DNA of 64,000 nt from Streptomyces sp. SCUT-3 (lineage in GTDB: Bacteria; Actinomycetota; Actinomycetes; Streptomycetales; Streptomycetaceae), in contig NZ_CP046907.1 of the NCBI RefSeq assembly GCF_014083985.1, positions 372,001 through 436,000 of the forward strand, given 5' to 3'. How positions within the stretch are numbered: the stretch's first letter is position 1; each line of letters starts with the position of its first letter. This document shows positions 46,263 through 57,969 of this stretch, in pieces. A program made the position numbers and the translations under genes. The notes beneath the pieces are model-generated. The model worked only from the letters and a program-made list of their open reading frames with translations, ran no database searches and was not told the DNA's origin.

Positions 46263-47759
46263 TCAGGCGGACGGCCAGGCGTGCACGGGCTCCCCGGTCC
46301 GCATCAGCTCGCAGTAGCGCCTGGTCATCGCGGCGAGCGCCTCGGTGCGGCCGAGGCCGAGGTCGTCGACCGCGTGGTGGAAGTACGCGCTCTGCCAGGA
46401 GGCCCCGTTGGTCCTGCGGCGGCAGCGCTCCTCGATGATGCCGAGGTAGTGGTCGCGGTCGACCGGCTCGACCCCCCAGGAGTCGAGCCCCGCCGCGGCC
46501 ATCGGCAGCAGGTCGTCGAGGACGAGCCTGACCGCCGGGACCTCGGCGAGCCCGCCGCCGCGGCCGGACCGGGGCCAGCGCAGGACAGTGTCGATGCCGT
46601 CCCGGCAGGCGGTGTCGAAGTTGTCGGCCGCGACGGCGAACGGCAGCCTGGCCCACACCGGGCGCTGGGACTCGGCGAGGGTGCGCACCAGGCCGTAGTA
46701 GAAGGCGGCGTTGGCGATGACGTCGTCGACGGTGGGCCCGGCGGGCAGCACGCGGTTCTCCACCCGCAGGTGCGGGGCGCCGTCCGCCACGTCGTAGACG
46801 GGCCGGTTCCACCGGTAGATCGTGCCGTTGTGCAGGGTCAGTTCCTTCAGCCTCGGCACCCCGCCCTGCCCGATCACCCGCAGCGGGTCCTCTTCGTCGC
46901 AGATCGGCAGCAGCGAGGGGAAGTAGCGCACGTTCTCCTCGAACAGGTCCAGGGCGGAGTCGATCCACCGCTCGCCGAACCAGGTCACCGGGCGCACGCC
47001 CTGGGCCTCCAGTTCGGGCGGCCGGGTGTCCGTGGCCTGGCCGAACAGCGGCACCCGGGTCTCGCTCCACAGCTCCTTGCCGAACAGGAACGGCGAGTTG
47101 GCGCCCAGGGCGACCTGCACCGGGGCGATCACCTGGGCGGCGTTCCACACGGCGGCGAACCGGGCGGGAGTGACCTGCAGGTGCATCTGCATCGAGGTGC
47201 AGGCCGCCTCCGGCGCGATGGAGGGCGAGGCGTACACGAGCCTCTCCACGCCGTCGATGTCGAGTGCGATGTTCTCCCCGCGGGCGGCGAGGATCCGTTC
47301 GTTGAGCAGGTGGTAGCGGTCCACCCGGGAAAGGTTGGCGGACACCAGGTCGTCCGCCGTGAGCGTGGGGAGAATGCCGACCATCACGATCCGCGCTTCG
47401 CACTCCTGCGCCTTGCGGTCGGCATAGGCCAGGCCGATCCTCAGTTCCTCGGCCAGTTGGTCGAAGACCCGCCCCGAGAGCCTGTGCGGGGCGATATTCA
47501 CTTCGATGTTGAACTGGCCGAGCTCGGTCTGGAAATCCCGGCTCGCGATGCGCTCGAGGACTTCGTGGTTCATCATGCGCGGCATGCCGGAGGAATCCGC
47601 CAGATTCAGCTCGATCTCCAGGCCCATGAGATTGCGCGGCCGGTCGAAGCTCTTCTCCTCCAGCATCCTCTCCAGCCCGGCGAGGCAGAGTTGCAACTTG
47701 CGCCGGTAGCGCTGCCGGTCGGAAAGATCGAAGCCTGTGGCGGCGACCTTCTCCCCCAT
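46263..47759 (-). CDS. Glutamate-cysteine ligase-like (GCS2 family) enzyme
   Basis: 498 residues of the GCS2/carboxylate-amine ligase family. Conserved elements are LMGLEIELNLAD (metal/glutamate site), the TSMQMHLQVTP segment, ANSPFLFG and the C-terminal SWQSAYFHHAVDD. Family members join glutamate to an amine using ATP. In actinomycetes relatives include EgtA of ergothioneine synthesis and several unassigned ligases. No other egt genes are adjacent, so the product is left open. The start ATG at 47759 is followed by a conserved N-terminus. Confidence 0.82.
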   Translation of the reverse strand: MGEKVAATGFDLSDRQRYRRKLQLCLAGLERMLEEKSFDRPRNLMGLEIELNLADSSGMPRMMNHEVLERIASRDFQTELGQFNIEVNIAPHRLSGRVFDQLAEELRIGLAYADRKAQECEARIVMVGILPTLTADDLVSANLSRVDRYHLLNERILAARGENIALDIDGVERLVYASPSIAPEAACTSMQMHLQVTPARFAAVWNAAQVIAPVQVALGANSPFLFGKELWSETRVPLFGQATDTRPPELEAQGVRPVTWFGERWIDSALDLFEENVRYFPSLLPICDEEDPLRVIGQGGVPRLKELTLHNGTIYRWNRPVYDVADGAPHLRVENRVLPAGPTVDDVIANAAFYYGLVRTLAESQRPVWARLPFAVAADNFDTACRDGIDTVLRWPRSGRGGGLAEVPAVRLVLDDLLPMAAAGLDSWGVEPVDRDHYLGIIEERCRRRTNGASWQSAYFHHAVDDLGLGRTEALAAMTRRYCELMRTGEPVHAWPSA

Positions 47760-48248
47760 GGAAGCGTCCCTCCTCGCGTGGACCGTGCCCGGATGATGCC
47801 CGGCCCGTGAGATCGATAACGCCCCGCATCTGCCCCGAACGGGGTACTGTCACACCAGGAGGCTTCCGGCACATTCCCCGGGCACGCACGCCGCCCCCGG
47901 AACCGCGGGAATATCCCGGAGGAAAATCACCGGTTGGAACCAGCCGGGCGGCTTCCTGGGAAAACGGCGGCCCCGGGCCCCCGGAACCGCCGGGCACCTG
48001 GGGAAACCCTCTCCGGAGCAAAGTCCGGTTTCCTGCTTGTACGACACGGCGCGTGTCGCTAGACGAAACACCCCGGGAACACACGTCGTATAGGATTCGG
48101 CGCACCCGGCGGAAATCCGCTTGGACTCCGGCGCCAGTGGGCAGTACCTGTCCTGCACCCCGTGCCGCGTGATGCCGACAGCGACGTCCGCACCCGCACC
48201 ACCCCGCAATTCCGCACGTCTGGGCTCCTACGCGAGAGGCGACCCGTC
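47760..48248. promoter_or_regulatory. 489-bp divergent intergenic region
   Basis: It separates the divergent GCS2-like and 48,249 genes and contains no supportable gene. A 7-bp inverted repeat with a 3-base spacer (CGACACG gcg CGTGTCG, 48,042-48,058) sits just before a possible promoter (cgtcgtataggatt near 48,086-48,099). This could be an operator. Confidence 0.45.
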
Positions 48249-48788
48249 ATGCCGCTGCATGTCCCCGTAGCACCCGCATCCGCACTGCACAGTGTCCGTA
48301 CGGCGCTGGGCTCGTCGGCCGGCGCACCGGAACACGCACTTCCCGTCCACGTCCTGCACCTGGGCACCGCCCGGGGCGGGCTGCCGCACGCCGAGCGCAC
48401 CGGATGGCAGTTCCTCGTCCGCGACGGCGAGCGCGTCGTCGCGGCGGAGACCGTCCGCTCCGCCGACGGCTGGGCGTTCTCGCACGTCAGTGAGGGCCCC
48501 TTCGTGTCCTCCACCGTGCGCGCCCTGCGCCAGGCCGAGGCCCTGGCCGGCCAGTACGAGCCGCGGGTGCTGTCGGTCCCCGGGCTGTACATGGTGGCGC
48601 TGTGGCTGCACAGCGACGCCGCGGGGGACGACACCGCCCCGGGCGAGGCCGACCTGCTGGTCCCCCTCGCCCCTGCCCCGCCCGGCATCGCCGCGCACCG
48701 CCCGCACCGGGTGGCCGACCTGATCCCGGTGCTCAGCCTGCGGTTCGCCCCGGCCCCCTCCGGGCCCCTGCTCACCACCCCCGCGTAG
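48249..48788 (+). CDS. Hypothetical actinobacterial protein
   Basis: 179 residues from the ATG at 48249; the longer in-frame start at 48168 lacks a good ribosome site. I recognise no domain name. The protein reads VHVLHLGTARGGLPHAERTGW then VRALRQAEALAGQYEPRVLSVPGLYMVALWLH, a compact alpha/beta pattern without signal peptide or membrane helix, with a proline-rich end. It stands alone, followed by a hairpin. Function unknown. Confidence 0.7.
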   Translation: MPLHVPVAPASALHSVRTALGSSAGAPEHALPVHVLHLGTARGGLPHAERTGWQFLVRDGERVVAAETVRSADGWAFSHVSEGPFVSSTVRALRQAEALAGQYEPRVLSVPGLYMVALWLHSDAAGDDTAPGEADLLVPLAPAPPGIAAHRPHRVADLIPVLSLRFAPAPSGPLLTTPA

Positions 48789-48870
48789 GGCCCGCACCGG
48801 CCCCGTCCGGCCGCTGCGGGCCGGCCCCGCGGCGGCCCCGCCTCGCGCGGCGGCCCGCGGCGCACGGATA

Positions 48871-48900
48871 CGCCCCTCCCACCGTCCGGCGGGAGGGGCG
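48871..48900 (+). terminator. Terminator hairpin after the 48,249 gene
   Basis: cgcccctccc pairs perfectly with gggaggggcg across a 10-base loop, about 80 bases after the stop codon. The rest of the 362-base gap to 49,150 holds no supportable gene. Confidence 0.7.
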
Positions 48901-49150
48901 CGCAATGCGTTCCGGGCCCCCCGCCGGCCCGTTCCGGCCCCCCGGGGACCACCCGGGCGGGCGGTGCGCCGACGGGCAGCCACCCACACGGGTGACGCGT
49001 TCTGGCTCCACGAGGAGAGCTCACCGGAAATGCCTGCGGAAACGCGGCCGGGAGGCAACACTGGGACCGTTCCAGCTATGGGGGGAGGCGGCCGTGCCGA
49101 ACGGGTCCGACCGTGCCACAGACCGAAACCAGCGAAAGACGCCCACGCCC

Positions 49151-49351
49151 ATGTGCCAGCACCAGCCACAGTGTCCCACCGCGGAGTCGGCCGACCGGGA
49201 CGCCGCCCACGTCGTGGTCCGCCATCCCGAGCAGGGCTGGAGCCTGCTGTGCAACGGCGTCCTGCTCTTCGACGACACCGGCGAGCTGCTCCCGGACGGA
49301 CGGATCATCGCCCCGCACCGCGCGCCCGCCGGCGCCTTCACCGCGGCCTGA
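49151..49351 (+). CDS. Small DUF5999-type protein
   Basis: 66 residues from the ATG at 49151. The pattern MCQHQPQCP, HVVVRHPEQGWSLLCNGVLLFDDTGELLPDG and a closing APHR matches the small DUF5999 proteins found beside gcvP in Streptomyces. The spaced Cys/His residues at the N-terminus could bind a metal. Function unknown. It converges on gcvP with a bidirectional hairpin between them. Confidence 0.8.
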   Translation: MCQHQPQCPTAESADRDAAHVVVRHPEQGWSLLCNGVLLFDDTGELLPDGRIIAPHRAPAGAFTAA

Positions 49352-49353
49352 CG

Positions 49354-49389
49354 CCCCCGTCCCGGCCCGGTGAGGGGCCGGGACGGGGG
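49354..49389. terminator. Bidirectional terminator between DUF5999 and gcvP
   Basis: cccccgtcccggccc (49354-49368) pairs with gggccgggacggggg (49375-49389) around a six-base loop, directly after the DUF5999 stop and before the gcvP stop. Confidence 0.88.
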
Positions 49390-49400
49390 TGCCGCCGGTG

Positions 49401-52304
<2,904 letters not shown>

Positions 52305-52374
52305 CTGCGAAAGGCCTCCTGGTCGTCGCGACCTTCGAGGGGCACCACGGCGCGGGTGCCCGGACGGCCTCCCC

Positions 52375-52585
52375 CTCTGTCATCTCAACCTGAGAGTTTC
52401 ACCGGGCCGCCGGGGGCGGTCCGGTTTTCACCGTCGGTGAGGAAGGGTTCCGGCAGTACCGCGTCCGACGCCCGCCCTGCTTTCCAGAGTGACCTCGCCC
52501 GTGCGGTACGGATGCCTGAGAGATTCCGGGGAGGATTTGCTCCTTCGGCGCCCCCGCCGGTGGTCGACGAGGGACTCTCCCGCAC
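52375..52585 (-). promoter_or_regulatory. Tandem glycine riboswitch in the gcvP leader
   Basis: On the minus strand the leader contains two aptamers. The first runs from gggagagtccc through aaggagcaaatcctcc to gaatctctcaggc. The second runs from gaggtcactctggaaagc through accgacggtgaaaac to gtgaaactctcaggttgagatgacagagg. These are the conserved core words of the cooperative glycine riboswitch, and such leaders switch gcvP on when glycine is plentiful. Confidence 0.92.
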
Positions 52586-52725
52586 AGGGTCAGCAGCCTG
52601 ATTCGCAGCCTACCAGCGAGGATGCCTCCGCAGCCGTGCCCCGTCCCGCCCTTTCAGGTCGACAGGGAGGGAAAAGTGTCTTTTCGTAGGTTCCGTCACA
52701 CCGCACGCGATCAGCTGGAGGAGCC

Positions 52726-53199
52726 GTGCAGACGGACATCGATCCGCGCAGCCTCATCGGGCGCAAGGCGTACGACCGCAACGGCGCCAGGCTCGGCGTC
52801 GTCGACGAGGTCTACCTGGACGACGCCACCGGCGAGCCCGACTGGGCCGCCGTGCGCACGGGACTGTTCAGCCGGGACGTCCTGGTCCCCCTCGAGCCCA
52901 GCGAACTGGTCGGGGAGGAGCTGCGGGTGCCGTTCGAGAAGGCGCTCGTCAAGAGCGCACCGGACTACGGCGTCGGCCGCCACCTCTCCCCCGAGCAGGA
53001 GATGGAGCTCTACCGCCACTACGGCATCGACGTCATGGGGGCCGAGCCCCCCTCCGCGCCGGACCGGGACTTCGGGACCCTGGCCGGGAATCCCCGGACG
53101 GCCGGGTCGGAGGCGGCCGGAGCGGGCGCGCCCGCTCCCGAACCGCCCCGGCCCGAGGCCGCCCCGGGCCCGGAGACGCCCCGCAGCGACCACATCTGA
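52726..53199 (+). CDS. PRC-barrel domain protein
   Basis: 157 residues from a GTG at 52726 (ctggaggag upstream). The PRC-barrel core covers residues 5-85: LIGRKAYDRNGARLGVVDEVYLDD, WAAVRTGLFSRDVLVPL, VPFEKALVKSAPD. A short helix (SPEQEMELYRHYGI) and a disordered Pro/Ala-rich tail follow. PRC-barrels mediate protein or RNA contacts; the role of this family is unknown. It sits between gcvP (divergent) and dinB (convergent), the usual Streptomyces order. Confidence 0.88.
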   Translation: MQTDIDPRSLIGRKAYDRNGARLGVVDEVYLDDATGEPDWAAVRTGLFSRDVLVPLEPSELVGEELRVPFEKALVKSAPDYGVGRHLSPEQEMELYRHYGIDVMGAEPPSAPDRDFGTLAGNPRTAGSEAAGAGAPAPEPPRPEAAPGPETPRSDHI

Positions 53200-53216
53200 G
53201 GCCGCGCCGGACCGGC

Positions 53217-54745
53217 TCACCGCTCCGGCGGCGGCAGCACTCCGGGGGCCAGGGGCAGCGGGTCCGCCGGCTCCAGCTCCGCGTCGTCGTCGCGGAAGGT
53301 CCTGACGCGGCCGGGCGGCGAGTCCGGCTCCTCGAAGCGCACCGTCACCCTGCCCAGGCCGCTGCCCTGCACCCAGCCGTGCCCGTGCCGGGCGTGCCGC
53401 ACGTCCCGGCCGGGCCACCAGCGCCCGCCCGCGGAGCGGACCGCGCCGCCGGGGGCGGACGGCGGTGCGGCACCGGCGCCCGGGCCCCCGCCGTCCGAGC
53501 CGCCGCCGGACCCGCCGCCGCTCCCACTGCCGGCTCCGCCGCCGCTTCCGGGAGTTCTCCGCTCCCAGCCGCCGCGGGGCCGCCGGGCCCCGCGACCGCA
53601 ACGGCCGCACCGTCCGCACCGGTGCCGCCGTCGGCGCTCCGGGCCGCCGCGGCCTGCGCGAACAGGTCCTCCTGCGTGAAGTCCGCCAGGCCCGCCACCC
53701 CCACCCCCAGCAGCCGCACCCCTCCGGTGGTGTCCACCCCCTCCAGCAGCCGCTGCGCCGTCTCCGTGACCACCGCCGGGTCGTCCGTCGGCGCCCGCAG
53801 GGTGTCCGAGCGGGTCAGGGTGGAGAAGTCGTACCGGCGCACCTTGAGCACCACCGTGCGGCCGGACCGCCCCGCGTCGCGCAGGCGCCGCACGCACCGC
53901 TCGGCGAGCCGGGAGACCTCGGCCCGGACCTGCGCCCGGTCGGTGAGGTCGACTTCGAAGGTGTCCTCGGCCGAGACCGACTTCGCGTCCCGTTCGGCCA
54001 CCACGGGGCGGTCGTCGCGCCCGGTGGCCATGGCGAACAGCGAGGCGCCGTGGGCCCTGCCGAGGAGGCGGACCAGTTCGGCCTCCCCGGCCTCCTCGAC
54101 CTCGGCGACCGTCGCGATGCCGGCCCTGCGCAGGTGTTCGGCGGTCGCCGGCCCGACCCCGGGCAGGGTACGGACCGTCAGCGGGCCGAGCAGCGCCCGC
54201 TCGGTGCCCGGCTCGATGACCACGAGCCCGTCGGGCTTGGCCCGCTCCGAGGCGATCTTGGCGAGCATCTTGGACCCGGCGACGCCCACCGAGGCCGCCA
54301 GCCCCGTGGCCAGCCGGATGTCGCGCCGCAGCTCCCGGCCGATCCCGCGCACCGCCTCGACCACCTCGGCCGGCTCCAGCCCCGCGAGCCGGGAGCCCTC
54401 CCCGCCCGCTTCCAGGTCCACGAACGCCTCGTCCAGGCTCAACGGCTCCACCAGGGGGGACAGCTCCCGCAGCCGCCCCATCACCGTCTCGCTCACCCGC
54501 CGGTACAGGTCGAACCGGGGCGCCAGGTACGCCGCGTTGGGACACAGCCTCCTGGCCTGCGCCGTCGCCATCGCCGAGTGCACGCCGAACCGGCGCGCCT
54601 CGTAGGAGGCCGTGGCCACGACCCCCCGCGGACCGATCCCGCCCACGATCACCGGCCTGCCGCGCAGACTGGGTTTGGACGCCTGCTCGACGGCCGCGTA
54701 GAACGCGTCCATGTCCAGGTGCAGGATGGTCGGCACACTTCTCAC
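53217..54745 (-). CDS. dinB: DNA polymerase IV (Y-family), frameshifted in the C-terminal linker
   Basis: GTG 54745 starts RSVPTILHLDMDAFYAAVEQ, with catalytic acidic residues in LDMDAF and SLDEAFVDLE, PRGVVATASYEARRFGVHSAM in the fingers, and the little-finger domain ending GVGVAGLADFTQEDLFAQAA. The usual Streptomyces tail (GHGWVQGSGLGRVTVRFEEP, stop at 53217) is in another frame, so the Gly/Ala/Pro linker at roughly 53,480-53,640 has lost or gained a base; the unshifted frame ends at 53345. It makes translesion synthesis past damaged bases. A copy of its 3' part recurs at 59,916-60,509. Confidence 0.88.
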
Positions 54746-54809
54746 ACGCCGATGCTGCCGCATCGCACCGACAACCGCCGCGCAGGGCGGCCAGGGGAAC
54801 GCTCCCCGG

Positions 54810-55427
54810 TCAGACCGCGCGGTTGCGCCGCCTGGCCAGTTCGTCGCCCGGGTGGAAACCGACCAGCGTCTCGCCGGTGTCCACCTGCTCGCCGTGCAAC
54901 TGGGCCAGTGCGTTCTCCACGTCCCGCCACACCACCCCGACTGCGATGCCGAAGACGCCCTGGCCGCCCTGGAGCAGGTCGACGACCTGGTCCGGCGAGG
55001 AGCACTCGTACACCGTGGCGCCGTCGCACATCAGGGTCATCCGGGCCAGGTCCGGCGGTTCGCTGTCGCGCAGGTGCCGCACGGCGGTGCGGATGTTCTG
55101 CAGGGAGACGCCGGTGTCCAGCAGCCGCTTGACGATCTTCAGGACCAGAACGTCCTGGAAGCTGTAGAGGCGGTGGGCGCCGGCGCCGCGCTCGGGGCGC
55201 ACGCTCGGCTCGACCAGCCCCGTACGCGCCCAGTAGTCCAACTGGCGGTAGGTGATTCCCGCGGCCGCGCAGGCGGCCGGTCCGCGGTAGCCGACCGCGG
55301 CGCGGTCGTGCCCGCAGGCCGTCCGCCGGTCCTCGTTGCCGGCGGGGGGCCGGGGCGTGCAGCGGTCCGCGACACTGCGGACCGGTGGGGGGCCGCTCGC
55401 GGCCATACCGTCGCCGGTACTTCTCAC
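54810..55427 (-). CDS. MerR-family transcriptional regulator
   Basis: 205 residues from a GTG at 55427. After an unstructured 45-residue leader the winged helix reads VGYRGPAACAAAGITYRQLDYWARTGLVEPSVRP with SFQDVLVLKIVKRLLDTGVSLQNIRTAVRHL as the following helices. The rest resembles the SCO-type regulator always placed next to the bifunctional nuclease. No effector Cys pattern is seen. It follows the nuclease gene by a 135-base gap with its own promoter. Confidence 0.88.
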   Translation of the reverse strand: MRSTGDGMAASGPPPVRSVADRCTPRPPAGNEDRRTACGHDRAAVGYRGPAACAAAGITYRQLDYWARTGLVEPSVRPERGAGAHRLYSFQDVLVLKIVKRLLDTGVSLQNIRTAVRHLRDSEPPDLARMTLMCDGATVYECSSPDQVVDLLQGGQGVFGIAVGVVWRDVENALAQLHGEQVDTGETLVGFHPGDELARRRNRAV

Positions 55428-55513
55428 GCCGACCTCCGTCCGTCCGACCTTGCTCCTCGACGGTAGGCAGTCACGGGGGGTGCGTCAACGATCGCCACGC
55501 TCACCACGCCGAG

Positions 55514-55540
55514 TGATACCACCCCCAAGAGTGGTTTACC
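55514..55540 (-). promoter_or_regulatory. Inverted repeat in the MerR-gene promoter region
   Basis: TACCAC (55517-55522) and GTGGT (55531-55535) form a small inverted repeat with an 8-base spacer in the 135-base gap before the MerR gene. A MerR-type or other operator is possible. Confidence 0.35.
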
Positions 55541-55562
55541 GTGACTCGACGCGTGGAACGGA

Positions 55563-56036
55563 TTACTGGTTGCTCGTCCCGAAGTCCTCGGGCGAGATCT
55601 GGTCCAGGAACTCCCGGAACTTCTCGACCTCGTCCTCCTGCTCGTCCGGGATGGCGATCCCGGCGTCGTCGAGGACCTCCTCGCTGCCGAAGATCGGCGT
55701 ACCGGTGCGCAGCGCCAGTGCTATCGCGTCGGACGGACGGGCACTGACCTCCACCCCGCTGGCGAAGACCAGCTCGGCGTAGAAGACGCCCTCCCGCAGA
55801 TCCGTGATCCGGACCTGGGTGAGCTCTTGGCCCACGGCCTCGAGGACATCCTTGAAGAGGTCGTGCGTGAGGGGGCGCGCAGGCGTCATCCCCTGCTGTG
55901 CGAACGCGATGGCGGTCGCCTCCCCCGGACCGATCCAGATGGGGAGGTACCGGTCGCCACCGACTTCTCGCAGCAGCACGATCGGCTGGTTGGAAGGCAT
56001 TTCGACCCGGACACCCACGACGTCGAGCTCGTTCAC
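55563..56036 (-). CDS. Bifunctional nuclease family protein (DUF151)
   Basis: 157 residues from a GTG at 56036. The BFN core reads DVVGVRVEMPSNQPIVLLREVGG, LPIWIGPGEATAIAFAQQG, the TDLREGVFYAELVF strand and VSARPSDAIALALRTGTPIFG, followed by an acidic tail. Plant and Thermotoga relatives have RNase/DNase activity; the bacterial role is unproven. It lies between two MerR genes in the order conserved across actinobacteria. Confidence 0.92.
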   Translation of the reverse strand: MNELDVVGVRVEMPSNQPIVLLREVGGDRYLPIWIGPGEATAIAFAQQGMTPARPLTHDLFKDVLEAVGQELTQVRITDLREGVFYAELVFASGVEVSARPSDAIALALRTGTPIFGSEEVLDDAGIAIPDEQEDEVEKFREFLDQISPEDFGTSNQ

Positions 56037-56200
56037 ACAGCAACCCTAGGCCGTGCCCGTGGGGTTTGGGTAGTCGAGCCCCGCCGTCCGCGCCTGCGGG
56101 CGACCCCTGCGGGCGACCCCGGAAGGCCCGCACGGCCGCCGTACGGCCCTCGGGCAGACCCTGCGGCGGGCCGCCGGAACCCGGTACCGCAGGAGGGCCG

Positions 56201-56941
56201 TCAGGCCGTCCGCATCCGCAGTCCGGCCCGCACCAGCGCCGCGTGCAGCCGCGTCGACAGGGCTGCGATCTCGCGGGCCGTGGCCTCCGCGTGGGCCCGG
56301 GTCTGCGGGTTCCGGTGGCGGCGCAGCGGCGCCACCACCTGCTCCACCAGGCCGACCTCCCGGTCCGCGGCGGCCTTCACGGCCCGCAGGTGCCTGGGCC
56401 CGATGCCGAACCGGCCGAGCTCGGCGACCAACTGGGCCACCTTGACCACGTCGGAGTCGTAGCGGCCGTCCGGCCCCGGCCCGAACAGGCCGTAGGACTC
56501 CCACTCCTCCAGCTCCGCCTCGCCGACCCCGACCGCGGCGAGCAGCTCCTCGCGCCCGACCCGGTAGACCGCTCCGGCCTGCGGGCACTCCTCGCCCGCC
56601 GGCTCCTGCGGCTCGCCGGGGGCGGGAGCGGGCAGACGCACCGGCTCGCCGCGGTCCAGGGCGTCCAGGTGCTCGCGGATGACCTTCAACGGCATGTAGT
56701 GGTCGCGCTGCATCCGCAGCACGTATCCGAGGCGCTCCAGGTCCTTCTGGCTGAACTTGCGGTAACCGGACGGAGTGCGCCGGGGCTCCACGAGGCCCTC
56801 CGTCTCCAGGAAGCGGATCTTGGAGACGGTGACCTCGGGGAACTCGTCGCGCAGCAGGTTGAGCACTGCGCCGATGCTCAGCAGACTTCCGTCCGCGGCG
56901 GCGGTGCCGTTGCCGGCACCGCCCGACGGTGTACGAAGCAT
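56201..56941 (-). CDS. ftsR: MerR-type regulator, FtsR-like
   Basis: 246 residues from the ATG at 56941. The winged helix is LSIGAVLNLLRDEFPEVTVSKIRFLETEGLVEPRRTPSGYRKFS, followed by LERLGYVLRMQRDHYMPLKVIREHL, text characteristic of the FtsR/Rv1828 regulator. A C-terminal domain (WESYGLFGPG...VAELGRFGIGPRHLRAV) completes it. In Corynebacterium and Mycobacterium this protein activates ftsZ. It is 17 bases after the FHA gene, so cotranscribed. Confidence 0.85.
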   Translation of the reverse strand: MLRTPSGGAGNGTAAADGSLLSIGAVLNLLRDEFPEVTVSKIRFLETEGLVEPRRTPSGYRKFSQKDLERLGYVLRMQRDHYMPLKVIREHLDALDRGEPVRLPAPAPGEPQEPAGEECPQAGAVYRVGREELLAAVGVGEAELEEWESYGLFGPGPDGRYDSDVVKVAQLVAELGRFGIGPRHLRAVKAAADREVGLVEQVVAPLRRHRNPQTRAHAEATAREIAALSTRLHAALVRAGLRMRTA

Positions 56942-56958
56942 GGACCTTCCCTGACGGG

Positions 56959-57776
56959 TCAGACGCCCCGCTGGCTCGCGTAGAAGACCAGCCGGTACTT
57001 GCCGATCTGGACCTCGTCGCCGTTGGCGAGCGCCGTGGAGTCGATCCGCTCCCGGTTGACGTACGTGCCGTTGAGGCTGCCGACGTCGCTCACCGTGAAA
57101 CCGCCCGCTCGCGCCGGAACTCCACATGGCGGCGGGACACCGTCACGTCGTCGAGGAAGATGTCGCTCTCCGGGTGGCGGCCCGCCGTCGTCAGGTCGCT
57201 GTCCAGGAGGAAGCGGCTTCCCGAGTTGGGGCCCCGGCGCACCACCAGCAGGGCCGAACCGGCCGGGAGCGCGTCCACGGCGGCCTGCGCCTCCGGGGAC
57301 AGGGCCGGCACCGTCTGCCCCTGTACGTCGGCCTCGTACGCCTCCAGCCCGGAGATCGAGATGGTGGACGTCGTCTCCGAGGCCCGCTCCGCCGGGGCTC
57401 CGGCGCGCAGCGGCGCGCCGCAGTTGGAGCAGAAGCGGCTGGCCTCCGCGTTGCGGTGACCGCACCTGGTACACACCGGCATGGACTCGGCCTCCTGCCG
57501 CGGCTCGCCCGCGGGAGCGTTGGACGCATACGCGGTGGAGCCGAACTCTCCACCGGTACTCGAGGTTGATGATTCCTCGGAACCTATGCGCCCGGCACCG
57601 GCAGGGTCAACGGAAACCGCGCCGGGAGACCCCGGAGTGTCACCGCTCGGAGTAACCCTCTCGTCACGGAACAGCGGCTTGCTCTCCCCCTCACCCTCCT
57701 GGGCCCGGTGACGGCCTGACGCACCGTCGGACTCCTGGCGAGCACTCTTGCCGAACAGCTTTCCAAACAACTTCAC
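56959..57776 (-). CDS. FHA-domain protein with zinc ribbon (GarA-like), frameshifted
   Basis: The N-terminal frame from GTG 57776 encodes FGKLFGKSARQ, then a zinc ribbon (MPVCTRCGHRNAEASRFCSNCGAPL) near residue 95 and the first FHA strands SDIFLDDVTVSRRHVEF. At about 57,100-57,110 the frame shifts; the rest of the FHA domain (GGFTVSDVGSLNGTYVNRERI, GKYRLVF) is in the neighbouring frame and stops at 56959. One lost base accounts for this. GarA-type proteins bind phosphothreonine and in relatives regulate 2-oxoglutarate metabolism when phosphorylated by Ser/Thr kinases. The kinase site (ETTSTIS) is visible near residue 130. Confidence 0.85.
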
Positions 57777-57969
57777 GGGCGATTCCCCTTGAACGACACA
57801 GACCCGCCCGTGGGGCAGGACACACCCTCATCAATGCCTTGATCGGCCACGCCGGCCTGCCGGAGCACCGCTCCGGTCATCACACAGTCTCCACCACGCA
57901 CCGCTCCACGGCTGCGGCGACCCCCCGCAACCCGATGCCCCTGACGAGCACCTTTCACACCTGTGCGCC
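57777..57969. other. 193-bp intergenic region before the FHA gene
   Basis: No gene is seen. It holds the FHA ribosome site (aaggggaat) and presumably a promoter for the FHA-MerR pair. Confidence 0.4.
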
